Assembly: GCA_004296455.1 (NCBI GenBank)
Contig: AP018280.1
Coordinates: 4,712,001-4,776,000 of the forward strand
Origin: Calothrix sp. NIES-4101
GTDB taxonomy: Bacteria > Cyanobacteriota > Cyanobacteriia > Cyanobacteriales > Nostocaceae
Direction: 5' to 3'
DNA length: 64,000 nucleotides
In this document: one piece after another, positions 47,413-56,162 of the stretch
How the letters are laid out: every line of letters begins with the position of its first letter
Position numbering within the stretch: position 1 is the first letter of the stretch
Notes under the pieces: model-generated
The model's input: the letters and a program-made list of their open reading frames with translations, nothing else
The model's database searches: none
Told to the model about the DNA's origin: nothing
Made by a program: the position numbers and the translations under genes

Positions 47413-47895
47413 AACATATAAAACTCATAATTCAAGTTGGTAATTTAAATTTTTATTAACACTATATATTTTCTAGCTTTTCTTATGTTACACAAATCCA
47501 CATCAATTTAAATCATACAAAAGTCTCATCTTAACTTTAATTTTTGTAAATAAATCAAACATTGTACACTGATTTTATACTTCTTATACTTCTTGAAGCT
47601 GTACCAAAACTTTATTTCAATCATCTATCTGTCATTCTAGAAGAGTCAAGATTCAGCAATTTTCTATAAACAATTGCTAGCTGTTTAGAGCAATGATACT
47701 AGATAAAAATTGATTTCTGAAGCTAATTTTATAGTTAGTCTTTTGCCAGCCTAAAAATATGGGTTTGAGATTGGCACGGAGATTTTTAGCCCTACACATT
47801 GATGCCGTAAACTATTAGGAATAGTGAGAGATTAAAAAATATCTAATATCAAAAATACTTGCAAAATATAGGTACTATTTTCAGGAATTATCACA
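47413..47895. other. Gene-free stretch between divergent genes
   Basis: About 480 bp, AT-rich, presumably with the promoters of the NACHT gene (minus) and the hypothetical gene at 47896 (plus). No family-like frame was seen. Confidence 0.4.
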
Positions 47896-48351
47896 ATGAA
47901 CCTAATAGATCGGCAAAATACAGGTTTTCTGAAATTTATCGGACAACTACCAGCCCAAGAAAATTACATCCCTGTTGAATCTTTGAATCGAGGAGCATGG
48001 TACTGGGTTGATAAAAACACTCCTTACTTACAAATTATCTCGCCTGTATCACACCCATGGGGTCAGAAATGGGTAATTTCACCTGTAATAGACCGAGGGA
48101 CTAAAGACCTCGTGCAATCGGCTCCATTAAGTGTTAGCTTAAAACTTGTTCCTCTTCCCTCATTAGACAAAGCTACCTCTGTGGAAATAATTCGGCAGAT
48201 TGAATACGGTAAGTTTGTCCACACGCAAGAAAAACTATACTACTTTGTGACATTTAGGTGTCAGGGTGGCAACTCTTTGGCGGCAAATGAAAACCCACTG
48301 AGTGAGTGGGTGACATATTTGTTTTATCCGCAGGAGCAACAGTTAAATTGA
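47896..48351 (+). CDS. Protein of unknown function
   Basis: 151 residues, no signal peptide or membrane helix, beta-rich with many aromatic residues (GAWYWVDKNTPYLQIISPV, HPWGQKWVISPVI, KLYYFVTFRC). Not recognised. A weak ribosome site precedes the ATG. It precedes the receiver-domain gene by about 340 bp. Confidence 0.5.
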   Translation: MNLIDRQNTGFLKFIGQLPAQENYIPVESLNRGAWYWVDKNTPYLQIISPVSHPWGQKWVISPVIDRGTKDLVQSAPLSVSLKLVPLPSLDKATSVEIIRQIEYGKFVHTQEKLYYFVTFRCQGGNSLAANENPLSEWVTYLFYPQEQQLN

Positions 48352-48689
48352 CAAATGACTGATTATCTGCAACTTCCCGTTAAATCTGGTTCTAAAAGTT
48401 TCCTATTGTTTCAGTGAGCGCTCATTCAACTAATTCCAATCAACACTTTTTCTTACTTTTTGTATCCTAATTTCACCAAATTAAACTAATCATCCTAGAA
48501 ATAAAACAACAGCTTGTGATGCTGTAGAGGAATACTCATAGAGCTTAGTTGAATCTTCAATGATTGATTGCTGCTTACTAAAAGTTCAACCGAGCAAGTC
48601 ATAAGTCAGTCACCATCCATTAATCGCCCTACTATATCCTCCCGCCAAGGGTCTTTAACACTAGTTCTGAAATCCCAACTGGAGTTTCA
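48352..48689. other. Gene-free stretch
   Basis: About 340 bp with no supported gene; the leader of the receiver-domain protein. Confidence 0.4.
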
Positions 48690-49235
48690 ATGTATACAAA
48701 TAATCAATTTTCAACTAATATTTCATCCCTCCAAAATCTACGGGTACTCCTTGTAGACGATAATGTTGATTTCTGCGATGTGATGATGCTGCTGCTGCAA
48801 ATCTATGGTGTAGAGGTGCAAAAAGCTGGTTCAGCCCAGGAAGCTCTGGGAATATTCCGCCAATGGGAACCTGATGTCCTCCTGAGTAACATTGCTTTAC
48901 CAAACGAAGATGGTTATGACCTGATTCAACAAATCAGAACCAAAGTGGGAGAGCGGGGGAAATCAGTGCTAGCAATTGCGGTGACAGGCTATGCCGATGA
49001 AAAGATGCTCGAACGTACTCTGTCTAATGGGTTTGACATGTGGTTCACCAAACCCCTAAATTTTGACGAGTTCTTTGCTGTGCTTGGTAGTTTAGTACTT
49101 TGCCAAAAATCTGCATGTGCGATCGCTCAACGGATTGTAGGTCATGTCCCTAGATATGATGATCCAAGTGTGGAAAAGCAGTTAGCTCCAATATTTCCAA
49201 ATTATAGTAGTGAGTCTTTTGAAATCCTGAACTGA
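48690..49235 (+). CDS. Receiver-domain protein lacking the phospho-acceptor Asp
   Basis: 181 residues: receiver domain ~18-135 and a short unstructured tail, no output domain. The acidic pocket D23/D24 (LVDDN), Thr/Ser position T99 (AVTGYA) and K121 (FTKPLN) are present. The phospho-acceptor position is Asn67: the segment reads DVLLSNIALPNEDGY, where relatives have DVLLSDIAMP. The codon is AAC. The protein therefore probably works without phosphorylation, for example as a decoy or binding module. It lies upstream of OCP in the same direction, about 670 bp away. Confidence 0.8.
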   Translation: MYTNNQFSTNISSLQNLRVLLVDDNVDFCDVMMLLLQIYGVEVQKAGSAQEALGIFRQWEPDVLLSNIALPNEDGYDLIQQIRTKVGERGKSVLAIAVTGYADEKMLERTLSNGFDMWFTKPLNFDEFFAVLGSLVLCQKSACAIAQRIVGHVPRYDDPSVEKQLAPIFPNYSSESFEILN

Positions 49236-49317
49236 TAAGTCTCTGATTAATTACCCGTTTCATTGTCTGGTTAACATTGATCGCCATTTCGTGGGTTTGA
49301 AGGCTAGTCAAGACTAG

Positions 49318-49428
49318 TTATGATTTGGCGATCGCTTCTCCTGCTGCTTTCCAGCCTGCTGAATATTGCCATAGTCCAACAACTGTAATGTCATCACCCC
49401 CATTGCCGAACGGTAGCCGGAAAATAAG
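49318..49428 (-). pseudogene. Remnant of a SpoIIE/PP2C-type phosphatase gene (3' end)
   Basis: A short minus-strand frame ends FRLPFGNGGDDITVVGLW...GEAIAKS. GNGGDDITVV is the acidic metal-binding motif near the C-terminus of SpoIIE/PP2C phosphatases. Upstream codons are closed by a stop within about 36 residues, so only the tail remains. It lies between the receiver gene and OCP and is probably a relic of a regulator gene once present. Confidence 0.5.
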
Positions 49429-49604
49429 TTATTTAAACAACTGATTACTAATTAAAATCTATTCAATAGTTATAAATTAACCCTAAGTTTGATTACCTTA
49501 TCAAGAAGTAGATTAAGCCTGTTTATCATTCCAAATATATATTTTTTAAATACTACAATTTCAATTTCTATTTTTTGTAAATATTTAAGTCTTTCCAGTA
49601 CAAA

Positions 49605-49670
49605 CTATACAAATAGTATGCCATCAAACACTTAATCAAACATGATTTCTAACAGTAGGATGTCATACTA
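49605..49670 (+). promoter_or_regulatory. Shared upstream element, OCP copy
   Basis: CTATACAAAT (49605), then CAAAC (49625) and AAACATGATTTCTAACAG (49638), then TGTCAT and CTA, occur with exactly the same spacing as in front of the fasciclin gene at 51041. The element lies about 240 bp before the OCP start codon. It probably marks a common promoter or operator. Confidence 0.6.
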
Positions 49671-49906
49671 AACATTGTGAATAAATAGCTAAAAACTATT
49701 TAGGTACATAGTTGATATTACCGTGAAAGCTTCTTTCTACAAGCAAGACTAGCAAATTACTAGATGATCTCAAAGGTACTTATCCATTTATCCACTTAAT
49801 AGTCTTTAAGCTGAGAAGTATTTATATCCGGCATTTCTAAGTTAGAACACTATTTTTGAAACACTATCAACAAAATAATGTCATTTCGTACTGGAGATTT
49901 TGAAAA

Positions 49907-50866
49907 ATGTCATTTACTATCGAGTCTGCACGTTCCATTTTTCCGGAAACTCAAGTTGCTGATGCAGTTCCAGCGATCGTTGAATCATTCAATCAACTCA
50001 GTGCCGAGGAACAGTTAGCTTTACTTTGGTTTGCCTATACTGAGATGGGAGCTACAATCACTCCCGCAGCTATGTCATTAGCGAATATGGCATTCGCCGA
50101 AAAAACTCTGACTCAAATCAAGCAGATGCCAGCTTTGGAGCAAACGCAAGTAATGTGCGATTTGGTTAATCACACTAACACTCCCATCTGTCAGACTTAT
50201 TCATCTTTTGGTACAAATGTCAAATTAGGCTTCTGGTATCAGTTAAGCGAGTGGATGAAACATTCAATCGTGGCTCCAATTCCAGAAGGCTATAAACTGT
50301 CCGCAAAAGCGTCGGATTTACTGCAAACCATTAGTCAACTGGAAGGGGGACAACAACTCACCGTATTCCAGGATGTTGTTGTCAACATGGGATATACCCC
50401 AACAGGTGGTACTGCAACAGTCAAAGAACCTGTGGTTCCTCCTAAAGATATCGCACCTCGAACTAAGGTCAGTATTAAAGGCATCGACCACTTGACAGTT
50501 TTCAGCTACATGGAGGATATGAATGTCTTTGACTTTCAGGCTGCTGTGGCTTTATTTGCCGAGGATGGTGCCCTAAAACCCCCTTTCCGAGAACCGATTG
50601 TCGGTCATGAGTCCATCCTCGCATATATGCGTGAAGAATGTTATGGACTCAAGCTAATACCAGAGCAAGGAGTATCGGAACCCGCAGAGGGAGAGTTTAC
50701 CCAGATTAAAGTGACGGGTAAAGTCCAAACTCCTTGGTTTGGCGACAGTGTTGGCATAAATATCGCATGGCGGTTCTTGCTCAATCCACAAGGCAAGATT
50801 TTCTTTGTGGGAATTGATGTGCTGGCATCTCCCCAGGAACTAATGAACTTGGGCTTTGTTCGCTAG
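49907..50866 (+). CDS. ocp: Orange carotenoid protein
   Basis: 319 residues: N-terminal helical carotenoid-binding domain (~15-165), a linker with EPVVPPKD, and an NTF2-like C-terminal domain (~195-315). Carotenoid contacts match the Synechocystis protein: Y44, W110, the Tyr in VFSYMED (Y201) and the Trp in NIAWRFLL (W288). Two differences stand out: position 101 is Phe instead of Trp, and position 155 is Gln instead of the Arg that forms the interdomain salt bridge. The Glu of REEC is kept. The protein quenches phycobilisome energy in strong blue-green light. No FRP gene is adjacent. An OCP2- or OCPx-type variant is likely. Confidence 0.95.
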   Translation: MSFTIESARSIFPETQVADAVPAIVESFNQLSAEEQLALLWFAYTEMGATITPAAMSLANMAFAEKTLTQIKQMPALEQTQVMCDLVNHTNTPICQTYSSFGTNVKLGFWYQLSEWMKHSIVAPIPEGYKLSAKASDLLQTISQLEGGQQLTVFQDVVVNMGYTPTGGTATVKEPVVPPKDIAPRTKVSIKGIDHLTVFSYMEDMNVFDFQAAVALFAEDGALKPPFREPIVGHESILAYMREECYGLKLIPEQGVSEPAEGEFTQIKVTGKVQTPWFGDSVGINIAWRFLLNPQGKIFFVGIDVLASPQELMNLGFVR

Positions 50867-50960
50867 AAGAGTTTGCTGAGATTAACTCACAAATCTGAAA
50901 CGTCGTCTAGCGATCGCAAAGAGTAAATTAGTCATACTAGAGCATTGTATGAATTACATC

Positions 50961-50993
50961 CTCCCTTTGCATTAGCATTGGGGAGTTTTTTTT
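50961..50993 (+). terminator. OCP terminator
   Basis: CTCCC (50961) pairs with GGGAG (50981) and is followed by eight T residues. The stem is short, but the T run is strong. About 95 bp after the OCP stop. Confidence 0.65.
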
Positions 50994-51040
50994 GTGTTTA
51001 AGATGTCAATTGCTGTACCTTTGGAATGTTTTAGGAGAAT

Positions 51041-51106
51041 CTATACAAATTAGACGTTTTCAAACGCTCGCTAAAACATGATTTCTAACAGCGAGGTGTC
51101 ATTCTA
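51041..51106 (+). promoter_or_regulatory. Shared upstream element, fasciclin copy
   Basis: Aligns without gaps to 49605-49670, including the identical 10-mer CTATACAAAT and the 18-mer AAACATGATTTCTAACAG at the same distance. It ends about 40 bp before the fasciclin start codon, a position suited to the core promoter. Confidence 0.6.
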
Positions 51107-51146
51107 GCTAGTGTTCGCAGATTACACGCTTACTAGGTAAAATTAA

Positions 51147-51548
51147 ATGGCTGATATTGTTGATACTGCTGTTAAAGCTGGTTCTTTCAGTACACTAGTT
51201 GCTGCGGTTAAAGCTGCTGGTTTAGTAGATACTCTTAAAGGAAAGGGTCCATTCACTCTTTTCGCACCTAATGATCAGGCGTTTGCCAAGCTTCCCCAAG
51301 GTACAGTAGATGCACTCCTGAAGGACATTCCCAAGCTCAAAAAAATCCTGACTTATCATGTTGTTTCCGGCAAAGTGATGGCGGCTGATGTGGTGAAATT
51401 GAAATCAGCTAAAACGGTTGAAGGTGAAGATGTGAAAATAGACGCTTCTCATGGTGTAAAGGTAAATGATGCCACAGTCACAACACCTGATGTTGCTGCT
51501 GATAACGGTGTCATCCACATCATTGACACAGTGTTGATGCCTGCCTAA
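51147..51548 (+). CDS. Fasciclin (FAS1) domain protein
   Basis: 133 residues, one FAS1 domain without signal peptide. It begins with [24 protein letters not shown], then [17 protein letters not shown] (family motif H1), and [15 protein letters not shown] plus [13 protein letters not shown] (motif H2). Such proteins mediate protein or surface binding; single-domain forms in cyanobacteria are stress-inducible and of unknown target. It lies downstream of OCP and shares its upstream element, suggesting co-regulation. Confidence 0.9.
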   Translation: MADIVDTAVKAGSFSTLVAAVKAAGLVDTLKGKGPFTLFAPNDQAFAKLPQGTVDALLKDIPKLKKILTYHVVSGKVMAADVVKLKSAKTVEGEDVKIDASHGVKVNDATVTTPDVAADNGVIHIIDTVLMPA

Positions 51549-51643
51549 AGTTCCGTATAGATGGCAAATATAATATTGCTATTGCTAAGTAGTTAAAGAC
51601 AACTTATGCAAGCATATAGTTAGCAATAGTGCCATTCATCCAA

Positions 51644-51716
51644 AAATACATTTATGGGGTAACAACTACTGATAGTTGCTGCCCCATAACTTTTTAGATG
51701 TATTTTATCCAGAGGG
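51644..51716 (+). terminator. Strong terminator after fasciclin gene
   Basis: TTATGGGG...CCCCATAA with an inner stem AACAACTA/TAGTTGCT and outer flanking AATACAT/ATGTATT arms gives a long hairpin, followed by CTTTTT. About 95 bp past the stop. Confidence 0.8.
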
Positions 51717-52090
51717 ATTACAAAAATCTCTAATATCATTATTTCTTTTATTTAGCAATAAACATTGCAGTTTTATCATAAAAATGTTAAGTTTAATCTA
51801 TACAAGATCACAAAACCAAAAAATAAAACTGGTAAAAATGGTTTAGTGACTGAATAATTCGGCAGGCTGAATAACTATGCCATCGAATCTTTGAAATTGC
51901 ATGATGGATAAGCCTTTTTGTAGCTTTATTTTAGCTTTCTCAGTATCTAAGAATAACGAATAGAAATGGTTCGCTCTCGTCAGTAGCAAACCTAGTTTTC
52001 ATTACTATGTTGGCTAGTTTGTAGGAATTTGAACCTCGCCATTTAAATATAGCCTGAACAATTTTTTGTAGAATATTAAGGATAAAAACA
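51717..52090. other. Gene-free stretch
   Basis: About 370 bp with no supported gene. The minus-strand frame at 51940-52158 lacks any family features and overlaps the start of the small membrane protein. Confidence 0.4.
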
Positions 52091-52327
52091 ATGACAACGA
52101 ATGTTAGTTTAACTAATTCTTCTCTGTTTAGCCCCATTGTCTTCAGACCTGACTTCAATCACTTTGAAAAAATCAACGCAACTCAAGCCTGGTCAATATT
52201 TTTCACCAGAGGTAGAGAAGATAAAGCACTTGGAATTAATCTTACAGCCGGTCGTTTTTTCAACCTCAGCTTGATTGCGATCGCTATTGCAAGTATCTTC
52301 TGGAGTTTCATGTTCCGACCTTTCTAA
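52091..52327 (+). CDS. Small single-helix membrane protein
   Basis: 78 residues: a soluble N-terminal part (NHFEKINATQAWSIFFTRGRED) and one C-terminal membrane helix (FFNLSLIAIAIASIFWSFMF), ending RPF. The AGGA before the ATG (52080) supports translation. It lacks the Asn-Gly-Arg chlorophyll-binding signature of HLIPs. Not recognised. Its place after OCP and fasciclin suggests a membrane-stress link only by position. Confidence 0.5.
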   Translation: MTTNVSLTNSSLFSPIVFRPDFNHFEKINATQAWSIFFTRGREDKALGINLTAGRFFNLSLIAIAIASIFWSFMFRPF

Positions 52328-52455
52328 ACGCAGAGGTTGAAGTGATTTAAGTTGGAGTTGAAAGAGGCTTTACCTCTATAGCCTTCCAATCTGGTTGTTA
52401 ACAGAACTTAAACATCAAAGATTTAGATTTAAGTAAGCTCAATTGGAGAATCATT

Positions 52456-52581
52456 ATGTCAAAAGAGAGAAAAGGCAACAGAGAAGCCAAAAAAGCTAAA
52501 AAGAAATCTGATGGGACTAAAAAGCAAAAGAAAGACCCCAATAGACATGATGGACCCATAATAGATATAGTCAAAAAATAA
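52456..52581 (+). CDS. Very small Lys-rich protein
   Basis: A 41-residue frame, MSKERKGNREAKKAKKKSDG at the start, then a short acidic-hydrophobic end (DGPIIDIVKK). GGAGAA precedes the ATG. Short proteins opening with 'KGNREAKKPKK' are widespread in bacteria as unannotated genes. Nucleic-acid binding is plausible from composition only. Confidence 0.5.
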   Translation: MSKERKGNREAKKAKKKSDGTKKQKKDPNRHDGPIIDIVKK

Positions 52582-52616
52582 TGAAACATTGAATCCTCAA
52601 AGTTCAGATAATTAGC

Positions 52617-52699
52617 TTTTTCTCGACTTTAAACACAATTAATGATTCTGTTTCTTGATCAGGCAAAGCAGAGAGAGAAACAGAGAAAGTCGGGGAAAA
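52617..52699. repeat. Nested inverted repeat (long hairpin)
   Basis: Outer arms TTTTTCTCGACTTT (52617-52630) and AAAGTCGGGGAAAA (52686-52699) pair with G-U closures. Inner arms CTGTTTCT (52648-52655) and AGAAACAG (52676-52683) pair perfectly. No ORF inside. It could be an RNA gene, a terminator or a small mobile repeat. Confidence 0.45.
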
Positions 52700-53180
52700 T
52701 CTTCCTCAGGATTCAAGTGTGAGGTGTCAAAGTTTCCGAGTTCAAGTATATACACTTAAAAAGTTATGGGGATATTCTCTGATTTTGAACTTTAGTACAA
52801 TTAAATTTATGGTGCAAAAGCTACTAGCAATCCAGTCAAATTAAAACATATTTTTCAATTCAGCAATGATTTTTTACACACAGAAAATTTTCTTCAAATA
52901 TCATAATTCCTATTTGACTGCTTTTAAAAAGTCTAATTGCTTGATACTTGATTGATACAAACAATAATATACAGATCAATTATTTTCTGTTGGCTAATTA
53001 TTGCTGAAAATGTCAGAATCTAAAGTACCCAATATGAGTCATTGTGACAAGGATTCACAAAGACAATATAAAGATTTTATGAACAACATGCTGAAGCATT
53101 GGCAATTTCTCCGTATTTTTACTAACGTGGATTAGTTACATCTTGAAAAAGAAAAAAACTCTGATGTAGAGTTGAGACAG
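52700..53180. other. Gene-free stretch before the PEP-CTERM gene
   Basis: About 480 bp, AT-rich, no gene recognised. Presumed promoter region of the exported protein at 53181. Confidence 0.4.
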
Positions 53181-53936
53181 ATGGCGATGAAACTAAAGTC
53201 TGTTTTCGGTGTTACGTTATCTGCATGTGCGATTACTGCTGTCACAGCACTTGGTTTCTCAAATCAAGCTCAAGCATTAATCTTTTCAGGTAGCTCTAGC
53301 GGAACATGGGGAGAACCGAACCCCGGCGCTTTTAATATTTATGCCACTTATGATGGAGAGGGAACAAATTATTTTGAATGGGGATTTCCGCTCCCCGATA
53401 ATCCCAGGTTTGGAACTCCACCTAATAGCCTTTTGTTTGAAGGCACATCATTTGTATCTAACATCAACTCTTTATTTAAAATTGGAGATTTAAGTTACTA
53501 CAATGGCACAGTGCCTTTATATACAAATGTTGAGTCAGTGCCACTTAATTTGCGTCTATCTTTCAACAATCCTGTTGTCAAAACAGAGGTTTTTGAGTTC
53601 GATTTTAATTTGATCAATACAGAAAATAATCCAGATATACCCATTACCGACATAGCTAATGCTGATTATGTTTTTCCCACACCAGCATTTGCCAAACGCA
53701 GTTTTAGTTATGACGGTAAAGAGTACACTCTAGAATTGACTGGTTTTAGTCAAGATGGGGGTTTGACAAGTGCCAAAGAGTTTCGTGCGATCGAAGGTGC
53801 AACAACTAGAGCCGGAATTTACGCGAAGATAAATCTCGTTCCCACCACCGAAAAAGTACCAGAGCCAGGAATTGTCGGTGGGTTATCTCTGTGGGGGCTT
53901 TATGTTGTGACTCGCAAAAAATTTCTCCAAAAGTAA
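53181..53936 (+). CDS. PEP-CTERM sorted exported protein
   Basis: 251 residues from the ATG at 53181 (MAMKLKSVFGVTLSACAI); a TTG at 53172 is in frame but less likely. Signal peptide with likely Ala-x-Ala cleavage near NQAQALIF. The mature domain is beta-rich and Gly/Asn/Phe-rich. The C-terminus is a classical sorting signal: VPEPGIVGG, a short hydrophobic helix (LSLWGLYVV) and a basic tail (TRKKFLQK). Such proteins are processed by an exosortase and linked to the extracellular matrix. No exosortase is in the window. Confidence 0.82.
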   Translation: MAMKLKSVFGVTLSACAITAVTALGFSNQAQALIFSGSSSGTWGEPNPGAFNIYATYDGEGTNYFEWGFPLPDNPRFGTPPNSLLFEGTSFVSNINSLFKIGDLSYYNGTVPLYTNVESVPLNLRLSFNNPVVKTEVFEFDFNLINTENNPDIPITDIANADYVFPTPAFAKRSFSYDGKEYTLELTGFSQDGGLTSAKEFRAIEGATTRAGIYAKINLVPTTEKVPEPGIVGGLSLWGLYVVTRKKFLQK

Positions 53937-53950
53937 GAAGTCAGGGTTGA

Positions 53951-53990
53951 GAATCCAAAATCCAAAATCCAAAATCCAAAATCCAAAATA
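53951..53990. repeat. Tandem 8-bp repeat
   Basis: About five copies of AATCCAAA, directly after the PEP-CTERM stop. This simple repeat is common between genes in filamentous cyanobacteria. Confidence 0.85.
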
Positions 53991-54166
53991 GTTAAAGATT
54001 AAGAATAAGTTGCTTTGGTGGGAAACATTTAGTTGATGGTTGATGGGTAGTCAAATTTTGGGATTTTAGGTTGTGGTATTCAAACGAGCATCAAAATCTT
54101 TGGCACTCGCCGAACTATTTCGGAAAAGAGTGCCATAGTTGTGTGCTAAGAGAAAACACCATATTT

Positions 54167-54910
54167 TTACTCAACTACAGACATTGGCGCTCCTTCTCCT
54201 GATGCTGGAGTGCTAGGCATTTCTAAACAATATCCTGCCCCGTATACAGTTTTGATGTAACGAGGATGGCGGGGGTCTGGTTCTAGTTTGGTGCGTAAGT
54301 GGCGGATATGGACACGGATTGTTTCGATGTCATCATCGGGATCATAACCCCAAACTTCGCGAAGAATTTCGCTAGGGGAAACAGTTTGACCATGACGTTG
54401 CAGCAGACAGTGCAACAATTCAAATTCTAAATGGGTTAATTTGACGGTTTCGCCAAACCATATCGCCTCGAAACGCTCAGGAACCAAGGTGAGGGGTCCA
54501 TAATTCAGGATTTCGCTGTGCTTGGCGGCTTGGGGGATGCGGTCTGTACGTCGCAGCAACGCCCGGACTCGCGCCAGCATTTCCTCAACTTCAAACGGTT
54601 TAGTCAGATAATCATCGGCACCAGCGTTGAAACCTTCGACTTTATCCTGAGTTTGACTTAATGCCGTGAGCATCAATACCGGGATTTCAGCCGTGCGATC
54701 GTCCCGACGCAACCGTTGACAAACTGTAAATCCATCAACTCTAGGTAGCATCAAGTCGAGCATGATGAGGTCGGGCTGTAGCTGTAGGGCTAATGCCTGA
54801 CCCTTGATGCCGTCTTCGGCTTGGCTGACATCATAGCCAGCCATTTCGAGATTGACAGCAACGAGTTCTGAAATCGCGGGGTCGTCGTCTATGACAAGAA
54901 TCCTTGGCAT
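54167..54910 (-). CDS. rpaA: RpaA-type OmpR response regulator
   Basis: 247 residues. The receiver domain is [23 protein letters not shown] with phospho-acceptor D52 in [12 protein letters not shown]. The winged-helix output domain has [46 protein letters not shown] in broken form. Linker [15 protein letters not shown] and [15 protein letters not shown] match cyanobacterial RpaA closely. RpaA is the main output of the circadian clock (with SasA) and affects phycobilisome energy transfer. The symbol is from recognised sequence; a search should confirm it against RpaB. Convergent with the PEP-CTERM gene. Confidence 0.88.
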   Translation of the reverse strand: MPRILVIDDDPAISELVAVNLEMAGYDVSQAEDGIKGQALALQLQPDLIMLDLMLPRVDGFTVCQRLRRDDRTAEIPVLMLTALSQTQDKVEGFNAGADDYLTKPFEVEEMLARVRALLRRTDRIPQAAKHSEILNYGPLTLVPERFEAIWFGETVKLTHLEFELLHCLLQRHGQTVSPSEILREVWGYDPDDDIETIRVHIRHLRTKLEPDPRHPRYIKTVYGAGYCLEMPSTPASGEGAPMSVVE

Positions 54911-55069
54911 TATGTATTGTTATGACTACTTTGTTAAAGAGAAACTAAGAATCTTTGAGTGGTGCAAAGATTGCTGTATTGATTATAAAAAAGTTTTTAA
55001 ATCTAACATAAAGATTAAGATGAAATATTTGTGAATCCTGGTTATAAATAGACGAAATTTATATATATC

Positions 55070-56104
55070 ATGCATTTTCCTGCTTATATTCCACCTGGGT
55101 TTTTACAAAATGGTTTCGCAATGACTCTATATGCTGGTTTTCATACTAGTCATTATTGGGAGAATACAGTTTTTGCTCTCGAACCACCATATCAGCAACA
55201 AATCTTTACAGGAGCTAGCGATACACCACTATTTGGTTTACTAGCAATTCCTAAAAATGCTCGCGGTACAGTTGTCGCTACCTATGGAATTGCAGGCAAT
55301 TTAGAAGATCAATGGTTACTGCGAATTTGGGGACGTAAGGCATATGCAAGCGGTTATGCTGTGGTGTTATTTGATTGGCGTGCCCACGGAAAATCCCTAG
55401 AATTATCTCCGGCTTTGACTTCCGATGGTTTGTATGAGGGAGAAGATTTTGTCAGAATTGCCTCACAAGCACAATCTTGGGGATGTCCAAGGAAGTTTTG
55501 GTTCGTGGGTTTGTCGTTGGGAGGGCAAATGGCGTTATGGGCGGGGAAAACAACAGCAGGGATTTTAGAAACACAGGATATTGGAGGAGTAGCGGCGATT
55601 TGTCCCAGTTTGGATGCCAAGCGATCGCTCTCTTATCTTCTCAGACATCCGCAGGGCAGGTACATTGAAAAGGGTATTGCTAGGAGCTTAAAAAAATTGG
55701 CTTGGCAAATTCACGATGCTCATCTTGGTGCCCTTGATCCCGCCGCAATCGATCGCATTGATAGTATTTGGGCATTCGATCACGAGTTAGTCATAGGGAA
55801 TCTGGGTTTTCCCACAGTGGAAGCATATTACGATGCCACCAGCCCTTTACATTTTTTGCCCAGTCTGGAAATCCCAACTTTAATTATTTACGCCGAAAAT
55901 GACCCATTTTTTGACCCAGCGATCGCACCAGATTTGGAGGCGGCTTGCGCGAAAAATCCCAATATAGATTTATTACTGACAAAATATGGAGGTCATGCTG
56001 TTTACGCAAATAGCCAGAAAGGACAGAAACAAGCAAACGACCCTGATATTTGGTGGGCTTGGAACCGGGTTTTGCAGTGGATGGAGGGGGATCAAGTTTT
56101 CTGA
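55070..56104 (+). CDS. Alpha/beta hydrolase
   Basis: 344 residues. Strand-turn ARGTVVATYGIAGNLEDQW comes first, then VVLFDWRAHGKSLEL. The nucleophile elbow FVGLSLGGQMALW carries the catalytic Ser. A late acidic residue in LIIYAENDPFFDP and His in KYGGHAVYANSQ complete the triad. This is the YheT-like hydrolase group, of unknown substrate. Followed after about 60 bp by the DUF362 gene in the same direction. Confidence 0.83.
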   Translation: MHFPAYIPPGFLQNGFAMTLYAGFHTSHYWENTVFALEPPYQQQIFTGASDTPLFGLLAIPKNARGTVVATYGIAGNLEDQWLLRIWGRKAYASGYAVVLFDWRAHGKSLELSPALTSDGLYEGEDFVRIASQAQSWGCPRKFWFVGLSLGGQMALWAGKTTAGILETQDIGGVAAICPSLDAKRSLSYLLRHPQGRYIEKGIARSLKKLAWQIHDAHLGALDPAAIDRIDSIWAFDHELVIGNLGFPTVEAYYDATSPLHFLPSLEIPTLIIYAENDPFFDPAIAPDLEAACAKNPNIDLLLTKYGGHAVYANSQKGQKQANDPDIWWAWNRVLQWMEGDQVF

Positions 56105-56162
56105 GCCAGATTCAGCCTATGATTATTAATAATTGTTGCATTTTCCCCTTCTCCTTCTCCAC

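Larger units (their letters stand above)
49236..49906. other. Long leader of the OCP gene
   Basis: About 670 bp holding the phosphatase remnant and the shared OCP/fasciclin upstream element (49605-49670). No other gene seen. Confidence 0.5.

Noticed and set aside
51940-52158. 72-codon minus-strand frame
   Set aside because: Overlaps the start of the better-supported small membrane protein on the other strand and shows no family signal.
53951-53990. CRISPR-like tandem repeat
   Set aside because: An 8-bp unit without spacers is a simple tandem repeat; no direct-repeat/spacer array was seen anywhere in the window.
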